Source of the DNA: Chloroflexota bacterium
Lineage (GTDB): Bacteria; Chloroflexota; Limnocylindria; QHBO01
Assembly (NCBI GenBank): GCA_020848055.1
Contig: JADLBB010000042.1
Location: 1 to 37,259 of the forward strand
Reading direction: 5' to 3'
DNA length: 37,259 nucleotides
Under the pieces are notes generated by a model that was not told where the DNA came from, did not search any database, and saw only the letters and a program-made list of their open reading frames with translations. Below are positions 22,544 to 30,895 of this stretch, piece by piece; position 1 is the first letter of the stretch, and every line of letters starts with the position of its first letter. A program made the position numbers and the translations under genes.

Positions 22544-24460
22544 CTACTTGGCGGCCGTTACCGCCGACGGGTTGCCGTTGATGAACTGCAGCCCGGACAG
22601 GGTATCGGTGAACGGATACGCGACACGGTTGGAGTAGAACTCCAGGATGCCGGTATCGAACAGGGGAACGTGCGGCTTGTCCTTCGCGATGAGCTTCTCC
22701 ATCTCCCACATCGCGTTGTACGCCTCTTCGATGGTCTGGGCCTTGTTGAACGTATCGGCCGCAGCGTCGAAGGCCGCGCTGGAGTACTTGGTGTTGTTCG
22801 AGTCCCCTGTCGTGCAGTAGAACGAGCAGTGGAACGTCGGGAACGCGGCCGAGCCGAGCGAGTAACCGAGGATGAACATGTCGTAATCCGCGGTGTACTC
22901 GTTCTTGTCATTGGTCGCGAACACGATGTCGATGATCTTGCCGAAGTCGGTCGGCACGGCCACCACGTCGATGCCCATGTCCTGGGCAACGCCGGCGATA
23001 TACGCGGCCGCGGTGGCGCGCAGAGGATCGTACGAGGCGGTCGGGCTGATCAGGCGCAGAGTCCCGATCTTCTTGCCGTCAGGCCCGATGATCCCCGAGC
23101 CGGGGGTGAAGTTGCCGTCGGCGTCAATCGTCGGCGCCGTCTCCCAGGTGTACTTGCCCTCGGTCAGGAGGTCGAGCGCGGTCTTGCGGCGCGTGGCCGT
23201 ATCGAGACCGGCATAGCCCTCGGTCGCGAGCTGGTCGGCGACTTCCTTGTTGTACCAGTTCACGTTGCCCTCGGGCAGGATGACGTACAACGGGAAGGCG
23301 ACGCCCTGCAGCAGGTTGCCGGTGAGGAACTCCTTGTCGATCAGCGCGGTCAGCGCGTCACGGAAGTAGTGGTCGCTCATCGGCGCCCGGGAGTGGTTGA
23401 AGGCCAGGAACCGGAAGCCGTTCGTCGGGTTGACGATGGCGGTCAGGTCCTTGTTCTCCTTGACCTGGTCCTGGAAACCGCGCTGCATGCCGAGCGGGTT
23501 GAGGAGAAGGTCGACCTCGCCATTGGCGAGCGCCAGCACGGCGGCGTCCTGGCCACCGTACAGGGTGTACTGGAACGCGGTGGCGTACGGGCCCTCGGTC
23601 CAGGTCACGCCACCGGACGTGATCTCGGCACCCTTGTCGTAGTAGTTCGGGTTCGGGTCGCTGGCGGCGAAGCTGCCGGCCTGGCGATCCTTGAACATCG
23701 TGGCACCCAGCGACGGAGCCTCGGCGCCGGACGCGGCGAGCAGCACGGTGCGCGGGTCATCCTGGGTCAGGGCATCGGCGACGATGTCCTTCCAGTAGTG
23801 CTCCGGCATGATCGGGATCTGCGGCACGCCCGTGCCGGGACCCCAGACGGCCAGTCCGGGCTGCGAGTTATAAGTGACCTTGACGGTCAGGTCATCGGTG
23901 GCCTCGACGTTGTCGACGACGTCCTCGTCGGCGAAGTCCTGCCACGGACCGAGCAGCTCGACGCCGCCCTTGTCCTTGCTGACCACGGTGTGCCAGGTGA
24001 AGGCAACGTCGGCAGCGGTGACCGGCTCACCATCGGACCACAGCATGCCGCTGCGGAGCTTCATGGTGCCGATCCACTTGTCGCCTTCGGCCACCGTCGG
24101 CTGAAGGTCGCCGTCGGCCATGACCGGACCGAACTCGATGCCCGGCATGAACGTGCCGTACAGCGAACCGGTCATCGGGCTCAGGAAGTAGGCGTTCCAG
24201 ACCGTGTTCTGCGAAGTATCGGCAGACGCCCACTGGTTGTCGGTCTCGACATCCTGGAAGATGCCCAGCTTGTAGGTGCCGAGGTCTCCGGTCGGGCCCT
24301 CGGACGCCGGCGGCTCGCTCGTGGGGGCCTGGGACGCCGGTGCCGATGCGACGGCGGACGGCGACGTGCCAGACGGACCGCACGCCGTCACCAACATGGC
24401 GACGACGGCGAAGAGCGCGCCCAGACGCAGCCAACGCGTCGTAGCACTCATCATTGCCAT
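22544..24460 (-). CDS. Peptide ABC transporter substrate-binding lipoprotein (SBP_bac_5)
   Basis: Captures the substrate outside the membrane and delivers it to the permeases. The 638-residue precursor has a short n-region with TTRWLR, a hydrophobic core (LGALFAVVAMLVTA) and a lipobox ending at C27 (VTAC). A Ser/Ala/Pro-rich linker follows (CGPSGTSPSAVASAPASQAP). The mature part has family-5 features: DLQPTVAEGDKW, LRSGMLWSDGEPVTAADVAFTW, FRFLAFNHSRAPMSDHYFRDALTALIDKEF (in pieces) and a C-terminal AYNAMWEMEKLIAKDKPHVPLFDTG. The ATG at 24460 has AGGG upstream and gives a proper signal peptide; the longer frame does not. A TATAAT box lies 87 nt upstream. Confidence 0.94.
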   Translation of the reverse strand: MAMMSATTRWLRLGALFAVVAMLVTACGPSGTSPSAVASAPASQAPTSEPPASEGPTGDLGTYKLGIFQDVETDNQWASADTSQNTVWNAYFLSPMTGSLYGTFMPGIEFGPVMADGDLQPTVAEGDKWIGTMKLRSGMLWSDGEPVTAADVAFTWHTVVSKDKGGVELLGPWQDFADEDVVDNVEATDDLTVKVTYNSQPGLAVWGPGTGVPQIPIMPEHYWKDIVADALTQDDPRTVLLAASGAEAPSLGATMFKDRQAGSFAASDPNPNYYDKGAEITSGGVTWTEGPYATAFQYTLYGGQDAAVLALANGEVDLLLNPLGMQRGFQDQVKENKDLTAIVNPTNGFRFLAFNHSRAPMSDHYFRDALTALIDKEFLTGNLLQGVAFPLYVILPEGNVNWYNKEVADQLATEGYAGLDTATRRKTALDLLTEGKYTWETAPTIDADGNFTPGSGIIGPDGKKIGTLRLISPTASYDPLRATAAAYIAGVAQDMGIDVVAVPTDFGKIIDIVFATNDKNEYTADYDMFILGYSLGSAAFPTFHCSFYCTTGDSNNTKYSSAAFDAAADTFNKAQTIEEAYNAMWEMEKLIAKDKPHVPLFDTGILEFYSNRVAYPFTDTLSGLQFINGNPSAVTAAK

Positions 24461-24547
24461 AGATACATCCCTGCTCTCATGGGTCTCCCTCTTGACTGAG
24501 TTCGCAGCGACGCACGGATGCCCGTGCTCGCACACTCGCGACCGCGG

Positions 24548-24553
24548 ATTATA
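24548..24553 (-). promoter_or_regulatory. Promoter -10 box of the peptide transporter operon
   Basis: A perfect TATAAT on the minus strand about 87 nt before the lipoprotein ATG, in the 266-bp gene-free stretch 24461-24726. The nearest -35-like TTGCGG (24574-24579) is 20 bp upstream, longer than ideal. Nothing else was recognised in this stretch. Confidence 0.6.
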
Positions 24554-24726
24554 ACCACACCTCACCAGTGGGTCCGCAAGTCCTTGATCGGCAGAAAGCG
24601 TCTCCTGTTGACCTACCTCCTGTGCAGATCGGATGACTGCCGAGGGCCGAACCCTAGCAGATGCGGCGGCCGCAGCGCTAGGGCTGATGCACGGTTCGCG
24701 GCAGGTGACACCGGGCTCGCCGGCCC

Positions 24727-25023
24727 TCAGACCGGCACCGCCTCGTTGGAGTCGACCGCATCGGCGCGGCCGTAGAGGGTCGTCTCGCGCGCCGCGGCGG
24801 TCAGCATCGGGTCGAGCATCTTCTGCATGGCAAGCGTGTGCGTGCAGCCCCCGGCGGCGTCGAACAGGTGGCAATCACAGCGCAGCGCGTCGTCGCTGAG
24901 CGTCACGCGATGGGAGCCGTTGTCGCCGGCGAAGGTTGCCTGGAACGATTCGAACGTCACGCGATCGGGTTCGTGCGCGTAGCGCATGGCCTTCTCGATC
25001 TTGCCGCTCATGCTCGAATGCAC
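24727..25023 (-). CDS. Small SWIM-type zinc-finger protein
   Basis: A 98-residue protein with C49-x-C51-x8-C60-x-H62 (RCDCHLFDAAGGCTHTLAM), the SWIM zinc-finger pattern CxCx(n)CxH. The stretch before it (RVTFESFQATFAGDNGSHRVTLSDDALRC, in part) forms strands leading into the finger, as in SWIM domains, and the tail is helical. SWIM domains bind DNA or proteins and are usually part of larger helicases or transposases; here the domain stands nearly alone. The GTG start at 25023 has a perfect GGGAGG 6 nt upstream, which decides it. It follows the isomerase gene by 38 bp. Function unknown. Confidence 0.75.
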   Translation of the reverse strand: MHSSMSGKIEKAMRYAHEPDRVTFESFQATFAGDNGSHRVTLSDDALRCDCHLFDAAGGCTHTLAMQKMLDPMLTAAARETTLYGRADAVDSNEAVPV

Positions 25024-25029
25024 GCGATA

Positions 25030-25035
25030 CCTCCC
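25030..25035 (-). promoter_or_regulatory. Ribosome binding site fixing a GTG start
   Basis: GGGAGG on the minus strand, 6 nt before the GTG at 25023. It is one of the best Shine-Dalgarno matches in the window and supports this start for the SWIM-motif gene. Confidence 0.7.
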
Positions 25036-25036
25036 T

Positions 25037-25056
25037 GGCGCCGATCCCGCGGCGCC
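25037..25056 (-). promoter_or_regulatory. Short GC hairpin after the isomerase gene
   Basis: GGCGCC, an 8-nt spacer and GGCGCC can form a 6-bp stem. It sits 5 nt after the PGI/PMI stop and just upstream of the next ribosome binding site. There is no T-run; it may be a weak attenuator or chance in GC-rich DNA. Confidence 0.3.
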
Positions 25057-25061
25057 CTACG

Positions 25062-26252
25062 TCAGATTGGGCTCGCCGGGTCGGGGTCAGAGGCCCTCGC
25101 GAGCCGCTGCTTCAGCATCGCCAACAGTGTAACCGGCGTGGGGTCGGTCTGGTAGAGGATGGCGAGATAGACGCTCACCAGGTCGCCGAGGGCCACAGCG
25201 TCCATCACGCGCGCCAGCCGGCTCGGACCGGAGGGCCTGATCTGCGAGCGGTTGGTCGCCCGCTCGCCGAGCAGCTCGGCGACCACGCGGTAACGCTCGG
25301 CGATCTCGGGCGGCTCGTCGGCGTCGCGCAGTTCGACGATGTACAGCGCGTCGGACAGCTCACGCGGGTTGAAGCTGCCCTCGATCGCGTTGTGGTTGGC
25401 CTCCGGCATGGCCTCCCAGGCTGCCCAGCCCTTGGCGTTCTCGTTGATCTGCGTCTTCCAGCGGTGGGCCACCGCAGCCATCGGCCCATGGCCGTAGACG
25501 ACCCCGATGCGGCCGAACATCGACCACGCAAGCTGCTTGGCCGGGTTCGACGCGGTATCGATGGCGGGCCCGATGCGTTCGATCCGGGCCTCGAGCGCCG
25601 CGACGACCCCGGCCAGCGGGTCGGGGTTCGCGAGCAGCCCGACGCCCGACAGGAGCTCGTGCACCAGGCCCACGCCATAGCCGATGGCCGTGCGCGGCTG
25701 GCCGGCCAGCCGGTAGCGAAGTAGCGGCACCCCGGCTTCACCGGCCGCGGCCGCCAGCGATCCGCCAGTGGTGATTGCCACCAGCGGCAGGGCACGGGCC
25801 TGCGCGGCGGCGAAGCCCGACAGGGTCTCGGCCGTCTCCCCCGAGTGGCTGGCGGCCACCACCAGCGTGCGCTGACCGATGCCGGCGGGCAGGCCGTAGT
25901 CGCGGTGGACGATCAGCGGCACGCGCAGCCGGTCCGCCGCCGCCCCGGCCACCAGCTCGGCGCCGATGGCGGAGCCGCCCATGGCCAGCACCACCACCGC
26001 GTCCACGTCGCGGTGCCCCTCCCCCAGCGCGAGCGCCGCGGCCAAGCGCCGGGACTGCGCCAGCTGTCCGGGCATCGACGCGACCGCGCCGAGCATGTCC
26101 TGCGAGTCGATGCGGTGCAGGACGTCGGGATCGTCCAGTGAGATGGCCTCGTCGAACGGCGGCGGCCCGGTGGCCTCGTCGTCGTCGGCGGGATCGGGGC
26201 GGCCGGGTTCGTCGTCGGGGTTGCGATATCCGAAGAAGTCGCGCGCGTCCAT
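25062..26252 (-). CDS. Bifunctional phosphoglucose/phosphomannose isomerase
   Basis: Interconverts fructose-6-phosphate with glucose-6-phosphate and mannose-6-phosphate. The 396-residue protein has two SIS domains. The N-terminal SIS has VVVLAMGGSAIGAELVAG and VVAASHSGETAETLSGFAAA. The C-terminal part has the family's AWSMFGRIGVVYGHGPM, WKTQINENAKGWAAWEAMPEANHNAIEGS (pieces) and a final helical bundle ending DLVSVYLAILYQTDPTPV. The first 35 residues are an acidic low-complexity tail. The ATG at 26252 shares one base with the phosphomannomutase stop (TGATG). The pairing with PMM and the ManC gene elsewhere in the window points to GDP-mannose or glycolytic supply. Confidence 0.93.
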   Translation of the reverse strand: MDARDFFGYRNPDDEPGRPDPADDDEATGPPPFDEAISLDDPDVLHRIDSQDMLGAVASMPGQLAQSRRLAAALALGEGHRDVDAVVVLAMGGSAIGAELVAGAAADRLRVPLIVHRDYGLPAGIGQRTLVVAASHSGETAETLSGFAAAQARALPLVAITTGGSLAAAAGEAGVPLLRYRLAGQPRTAIGYGVGLVHELLSGVGLLANPDPLAGVVAALEARIERIGPAIDTASNPAKQLAWSMFGRIGVVYGHGPMAAVAHRWKTQINENAKGWAAWEAMPEANHNAIEGSFNPRELSDALYIVELRDADEPPEIAERYRVVAELLGERATNRSQIRPSGPSRLARVMDAVALGDLVSVYLAILYQTDPTPVTLLAMLKQRLARASDPDPASPI

Positions 26253-27721
26253 CAGGCCCCGTGGCTGGGCCGCGGGTTCCCGGCGCCGGCCAGCCGGCGG
26301 CCCTCGTCCAGCAGCGCCTCCACGTCGGCCGGGCTGCGCGCCTCGACGTAGACGCGGAGCAGCGCCTCGGTGCCGCTGAAGCGGATCAGCAGCCACGAGC
26401 CGTCGGCACGGTGGTACTTGTATCCATCGCCGGTCTCAAGATCCTGGCGCCTGGAGACCTCCATGCCGGCGAGGCTGGTCGGAGTCTCGGCCGCGAGGCG
26501 CGCCAGCGTATCGGCCTTGACGTGGTCGTAGCCCTCGCGCGCGAAACGGATGTCGATGCGGTCGTAGTACGACGGCCCCGCCAGCGCCTGCAGTTCGGCG
26601 AGCACCTCGGACGCGCGCTTGCCCTTGGTCAGCCACAGGTCGAGCAGGAACAGCCCCGATGCCAGGCCGTCGCGCTCGGGGATGTGCATCCCGAACCCGA
26701 AGCCGCCTGACTCCTCGCCGCCGATGACGGCGTTCGTCTCGAGCATCTTGGGTCCCACGTACTTGAATCCGACGCCGGTCTCGTACGCCTGCGTCCCGTA
26801 GATCTCGGCCAGGCGCTTGACCATCGACGTGGTGGTGACGGTGTAGACCGCCGGGCCGACCTGGCCGCGCACGTCGAGCAGGTACCAGTACAGCAGCCCG
26901 AAGACCTGCAGCTGGTTGACGAACACGCCCTCCTCGGTGGCCATCCCGACGCGATCGGCGTCGCCGTCGAAGGCGATGCCGATGTCGCCGCCCCAGCGCG
27001 GGATCTCGGCCAGCCACTCGTCCACGTTGGGGCGGATCGGCTCTGGGTTGACGCCGCCGAAGAACGGGTTGCGCTCGGTGTGGATCTCGCGCATTGTCAG
27101 CCGGCCGCCGCCCAGCAGGCGCGTGTACCAACCCGCCCCGCAGCCGTACAGGTTCTCGACCAGCACCCGCCGTTCGGCGGCGCGGATGCGCTCGATGTCC
27201 ACGATCGAGGCCAGCTGGTCGCGGAAGCGCGGGTACGGGTCGAACGTCTCGACCAGTCCGGCGGCGACGGCGTCGTCGTAGTCGCGGCGCGGCGGCACCT
27301 CGTCGTCGGGGTGGGTGTCCATGGTCGCCTCCATGGCGGCCAGCATCTCGGGCGCGGCGGCGCCGCCGGTATCGGCCTTGACCTTGAAGCCGTTATCGGT
27401 CCACGGGTTGTGACTGGCGGTGATGACGATCCCCGCGCCCGCGCCGAGCTCGCGCGTGAAATAGCTGCCGACCTGCGTCGGCACCGCCTCGGGCGGGATG
27501 AATGCGCGAATGTCATGGGCGGCCAGGACCTCGACGCAGGCGCGGGCGAAGAACTCGGACGCGAAGCGACGGTCGTGGCAGACGACGACGCCGCGATTGG
27601 CGGTGCCTGACTGCTGCAGGTACTCGGCCACGCCGCGGGCACAGCGTCGAACGTTGTGGAAGGTGTAGTCCTCGGCGATGGCGGCGCGCCAGCCATCGGT
27701 ACCGAACTTGATCTTGCTCAC
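26252..27721 (-). CDS. Phosphomannomutase/phosphoglucomutase
   Basis: Moves phosphate between C6 and C1 of mannose or glucose. The 489-residue alpha-D-phosphohexomutase has the phosphoserine loop TASHNPWTDNG (S103), the metal loop DGDADRVGMA, the sugar-recognition loop GEESGGFGFG and the phosphate-binding loop RFSGTEALLRVYVEA. The N-terminus SKIKFGTDGWRA is diagnostic. The exact sugar preference cannot be read from sequence; the neighbouring PGI/PMI suits either. The GTG at 27721 is preceded by TACACT 11 nt upstream; GGGGG in between may also serve as a ribosome binding site. Confidence 0.93.
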   Translation of the reverse strand: MSKIKFGTDGWRAAIAEDYTFHNVRRCARGVAEYLQQSGTANRGVVVCHDRRFASEFFARACVEVLAAHDIRAFIPPEAVPTQVGSYFTRELGAGAGIVITASHNPWTDNGFKVKADTGGAAAPEMLAAMEATMDTHPDDEVPPRRDYDDAVAAGLVETFDPYPRFRDQLASIVDIERIRAAERRVLVENLYGCGAGWYTRLLGGGRLTMREIHTERNPFFGGVNPEPIRPNVDEWLAEIPRWGGDIGIAFDGDADRVGMATEEGVFVNQLQVFGLLYWYLLDVRGQVGPAVYTVTTTSMVKRLAEIYGTQAYETGVGFKYVGPKMLETNAVIGGEESGGFGFGMHIPERDGLASGLFLLDLWLTKGKRASEVLAELQALAGPSYYDRIDIRFAREGYDHVKADTLARLAAETPTSLAGMEVSRRQDLETGDGYKYHRADGSWLLIRFSGTEALLRVYVEARSPADVEALLDEGRRLAGAGNPRPSHGA

Positions 27722-27732
27722 CGGTGCCCCCG

Positions 27733-27738
27733 AGTGTA
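27733..27738 (-). promoter_or_regulatory. Putative -10 box of the phosphomannomutase gene
   Basis: TACACT on the minus strand with 11 nt to the GTG start, within the 34-bp gap after the permease gene. It has the same hexamer as the trpS box and suggests separate transcription of the sugar-phosphate genes. Confidence 0.45.
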
Positions 27739-27755
27739 GCGGGCCGGACGGCCGC

Positions 27756-28697
27756 TCAACGCTCGAGCTCGCCGCTGCGCGGGTCGAGCACCTCGCGCAC
27801 GCCGACGCCGACCAGGTAGAACGCCGCGCCCATCAGCGTGATGCCTGCGGTGCCGGCCAGCATGATCCACCACGGGATGGCTGCGATCCCGGCCAGCAGG
27901 TCCGACCAGGTGATGCCGTCGTAGACCATCATCCCGAAGCCCACGTCGTCTCCCACGGCGCTGCGGAAACTGAGGAAGCCCGCTGCAATGATCGCCCCGG
28001 TGGCGCCGATCATGGCCTGCACCGCGGCGTGCGAGTACAGGTGCGGCAGCACGTGGCGCGTCACGATCCAGCCACCGCCGCCTCCCGCCATGCGCGCGGC
28101 ATCGAGGAACGGCCGCGCCACGACGGTCATGGCCGCGGCCCGCACCGTCGCGGTCGCCGGACCGAGTGCGTAGATCACGCCGAAGCTGAGCCCGACCTGC
28201 AGGGATCCGAACTCGTCGTTCGGCCTCCCGATGCCCAGCACGAAGACGGCCAGCATGGCCGGCAGCAGGATCATCGCGTCGCTCAGGTGGCTGACGAACC
28301 CGTCGAACCAGCCGCGCCGGTGGGCGGCGAACGAGCCGAGCAGCAGCGAGATGGCCATGATCGCCAGGCCCGCCGACAGCCCCACCACCAGGCTCGGGCC
28401 GGCGGCGTAGCCGAACATCGAGAACACGTCGTGCCCCAGCGAGCTGGTGCCCAGCCAGTGCGCCAGCGACGGGGCCGACGGATGCACCACCGTGGTGTCA
28501 TACCCGTACAGCGGGTGGTAGATCGAGGCCTTCCTGGCCCACAGCGTGGCGTGCAGGATCGGCTGCGCCGCGATGACGGCGATGAAGAAGCCGCCTATGG
28601 CCAGCCCGGCGCGAACCTTGGCATTGCCGAGCATGGCCCGTCCCGCGCGCGGCCGGCGGCGCACCTCGATCACTGCCGGCGCCGCCAGCGCCGTCAC
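27756..28697 (-). CDS. Peptide ABC transporter permease (DppC type), without local ATPase
   Basis: A 313-residue inner-membrane protein with a first span (VRAGLAIGGFFIAVIAAQPIL), a short external segment, the conserved LGTSSLGHDVFSMFGY (variant of LGTDxxGRDvls), and a BPD transporter domain with five further spans. The EAA-like loop is LDAARMAGGGGGWIVTRHVLPHL, and the protein ends FYLVGVGVREVLDPR as in DppC proteins. The GTG at 28697 overlaps the DppB-type stop as GTGA. No binding protein or ATPase is encoded beside it, so the pair may share the ATPases encoded at 18-20 kb or have partners elsewhere. Confidence 0.88.
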   Translation of the reverse strand: MTALAAPAVIEVRRRPRAGRAMLGNAKVRAGLAIGGFFIAVIAAQPILHATLWARKASIYHPLYGYDTTVVHPSAPSLAHWLGTSSLGHDVFSMFGYAAGPSLVVGLSAGLAIMAISLLLGSFAAHRRGWFDGFVSHLSDAMILLPAMLAVFVLGIGRPNDEFGSLQVGLSFGVIYALGPATATVRAAAMTVVARPFLDAARMAGGGGGWIVTRHVLPHLYSHAAVQAMIGATGAIIAAGFLSFRSAVGDDVGFGMMVYDGITWSDLLAGIAAIPWWIMLAGTAGITLMGAAFYLVGVGVREVLDPRSGELER

Positions 28698-29947
28698 GCG
28701 TGCCCCCGTCGCTGCCGCGGGTCCAGTGAGGCGATGGCCACGTCGATGACCAGCCGCAGCCCCACCACGATCAGGCCCAGCACGACAAGCACGCCCATGA
28801 TGACCGGGACGTCCTGGAACTCGATGGCATTGAACAGGACCTTGGACAGGCCGGACATCTGGAGCTCGTACTCGACGATCATCATCCCGGCCAGCAGAGT
28901 CGGCAGCGTGGCGAACGAGCCGGCCAGCACGGGCGCGATGGCGTTGCGCGCGACGTGGCGGTCGCGCACGGCGCGGTCGGTCAGGCCCTTGGCGCGTGCC
29001 ACGAGGACATAGTCCTCGGCGCGCTCGGCGTCCATGCCGGCCCGCATCATCATCATGACCTGCCCGAACCCCAGCAGCACGACCGCGCCCATCGCCAGCG
29101 CCGGCGTGCCGCGACCGGTGGTGGCCGTGATGTCCACGCGGTACAGCAGGTCGAGCGCGTACGGCCCCAGGCCGGCGGCCCAGATGCCGGTGCCGACGGC
29201 AACCAGCATCGTCGGAATGGCCAGGCCCTCGGCCCACGTCAACTGGTTGCGCCGCGCGTATGCGCGCACCACCAGCGCCACGGCCAGGGCGGCGATCAGC
29301 GACAGCGCCACCAGCCAGCGAACGTCGCCGGGCTCGAGCGCGCCGGGACGTCCGGCGACCGCGTCACGCCACAGTGCCAGGCTATCCGATGGCAGGCCCA
29401 TGGCCGTGCGCAGGTCGAGGATCGGCTTGCGCAGGAATCTGACCAGCACGAACACCAGGAACGGAGGAAAGATCGTGACCGACAGCACGCCGATGGTCGA
29501 GATGGCCATCCCGCCGGCTGCGCCGCGTCGCCACGACCCCAGGCGCCCGAGGAGCTCGCCCGCCACCCAGGCCACCACGATGCCGGCCACGAACACCGTC
29601 AGGGTGACCGGCAACGCCTCGAGGACCAGGTCGCCCACCGGCGTGCCGGAGAACGAGGTGCCCAGGTCGCCACGTGCCAGGCCCGCCACGAAGCCGATGA
29701 ACCGCTCCGGCAACGGCCGGTCCAGCCCGGCGGCCTGCAGGGCGGCGCGATAGGCGTCCGGTCCACCGATCTTGGCGAAGGTGGCCCAGCTGTACGGCAC
29801 CCAGACCTGCATGAAGAAGAACAGCGCGGTGATGAACAGGGCCACGGTCACCAGCGCCCAGGCCAGGCTCCAGCCGAGGAACGTCACGAACCAGGGGATA
29901 ACCGGTCGCCGCGCGCCGGCGCCGGCCTCGATCTCGAGAGTCGTCAT
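28694..29947 (-). CDS. Peptide ABC transporter permease (DppB type), long form
   Basis: A 417-residue inner-membrane protein, about 90 residues longer than usual. The N-terminus has a span at WFVTFLGWSLAWALVTVALFITALFFF (pieces) and the loop LQAAGLDRPLPERFIGFVAGLARGDLGTSF (pieces), typical of DppB. An insertion (residues roughly 175-275) with extra membrane segments (VRWLVALSLIAALAVALVVRA; IPTMLVAVGTGIWAAGLG) precedes the conserved C-terminal half: VLVARAKGLTDRAVRDRHVARNAIAPVLAG and LFNAIEFQDVPVIMGVLVVLGLIVV (pieces). The ATG at 29947 faces the divergent gene at 29996. The insertion parallels that in the other DppB-type permease of this window. Confidence 0.88.
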   Translation of the reverse strand: MTTLEIEAGAGARRPVIPWFVTFLGWSLAWALVTVALFITALFFFMQVWVPYSWATFAKIGGPDAYRAALQAAGLDRPLPERFIGFVAGLARGDLGTSFSGTPVGDLVLEALPVTLTVFVAGIVVAWVAGELLGRLGSWRRGAAGGMAISTIGVLSVTIFPPFLVFVLVRFLRKPILDLRTAMGLPSDSLALWRDAVAGRPGALEPGDVRWLVALSLIAALAVALVVRAYARRNQLTWAEGLAIPTMLVAVGTGIWAAGLGPYALDLLYRVDITATTGRGTPALAMGAVVLLGFGQVMMMMRAGMDAERAEDYVLVARAKGLTDRAVRDRHVARNAIAPVLAGSFATLPTLLAGMMIVEYELQMSGLSKVLFNAIEFQDVPVIMGVLVVLGLIVVGLRLVIDVAIASLDPRQRRGHA

Positions 29948-29981
29948 GGGCGGGCCATCCGGACCCTCGGGCGAGGCGGAA

Positions 29982-29987
29982 TAGAAT
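29982..29987 (+). promoter_or_regulatory. Putative -10 box of the duplicated-domain protein gene
   Basis: TAGAAT on the plus strand with 8 nt to the ATG at 29996, implying a leaderless or nearly leaderless mRNA. No ribosome binding site is visible between them. Confidence 0.5.
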
Positions 29988-29995
29988 CGGGTGCG

Positions 29996-30892
29996 ATGGA
30001 CAGCGCGCTCAGGTCAGTCTCCGTGCTGGCGATGGCATTCGTCGGCGTCGTGCTCCTCACGCTGGCGATGGCGACCCTGATCCTGCCCAGCACGTCGGGC
30101 GTGGTCAGTGGCGGTCCGTCGCCGGCCGGAGCCTCGCCGTCAGACGATACCCCATCGATCCCGACCGGGCGACCGACCGCCGAGGGCGGCACGCTCGCCG
30201 TCAGCGGCGACCGGGCCGGACCATTCCTGCTCGACCGCGTGGACGAGGACGGACGCTATTCGCTGCTGGGCAGCGATGGCCGGGTGGCGTTCGATGGCGA
30301 CCCGGTGAGCGTGCCCCAGGTCGCATTCGAGGGCCTCAACTTCATCCTGGACCCCGGCGAGTGCTCGGTCGTCGCCGGCGAGCAGAATCCGGATGCCGGC
30401 GTGGCCTGGGCGGACGTCACCTGCGACGGCATCAGCGACGTGCGCGGCACCGCCACCATCTCGATCTCCGGGCGGGTCGGAGTGGCGATGGGGGTGCTGG
30501 GCGTGGTCGGCAACCTCCCGACGGTCGGTGGTTCGGTCACGTTCGGGGACCGGACCATGGAGGCGACCATCGCGCGTTTCGTGGCCGTGCCCCGCCCAAG
30601 CTTGGCCGGGGACGACGACGCCATGCAGATCGGCGGCACCGATCCGTTCTGGAGCCTCTCGATCGGCTGGGACCCCGAGAGCGACCTGCTGGACCTGACC
30701 GGGGTCTCGTACGGAACCGAATCGCTCGACGCCCCGCCGGGCGCGTGCGACATCGGGCGCCGCGTGGTCGGACGCTACAGCCCGCGGCACGCGCTGGTGG
30801 AGGTCACGCTCGACTGCCCCAGCGTCGGGGTGCCCGGACTCGGCTCTGTGCCCATCCGCGGCACGGTCATGGTCGACCAGTTCAACGACTGA
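29996..30892 (+). CDS. Membrane-anchored or secreted protein with a duplicated Cys-pair domain
   Basis: An unrecognised 298-residue protein. An N-terminal membrane span (about residues 9-30, SVLAMAFVGVVLLTLAMATLIL) acts as signal anchor or signal peptide. A Pro/Ser/Gly linker (31-64) leads to an all-beta-looking exported part. Two halves look alike: PGECSV to RGTATISISGRV (C123, C143) and PGACDI to RGTVMV (C251, C274). Each has a cysteine after a Pro-Gly turn, a second about 20-23 residues later in a VTCD/VTLDC strand, and a closing RGT strand, which suggests one disulfide per half. The ATG was chosen because of the -10 box 8 nt upstream and the good membrane span. The stop is 3 bp from the end of the convergent acyltransferase gene. 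Function unknown. Confidence 0.75.
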   Translation: MDSALRSVSVLAMAFVGVVLLTLAMATLILPSTSGVVSGGPSPAGASPSDDTPSIPTGRPTAEGGTLAVSGDRAGPFLLDRVDEDGRYSLLGSDGRVAFDGDPVSVPQVAFEGLNFILDPGECSVVAGEQNPDAGVAWADVTCDGISDVRGTATISISGRVGVAMGVLGVVGNLPTVGGSVTFGDRTMEATIARFVAVPRPSLAGDDDAMQIGGTDPFWSLSIGWDPESDLLDLTGVSYGTESLDAPPGACDIGRRVVGRYSPRHALVEVTLDCPSVGVPGLGSVPIRGTVMVDQFND

Positions 30893-30895
30893 AGA

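Noticed and set aside
24461..24726. Possible small gene or RNA in the longest gene-free stretch
   Set aside because: Apart from the TATAAT box and the lipoprotein ribosome binding site I found no start with a proper ribosome binding site and no long inverted repeat.
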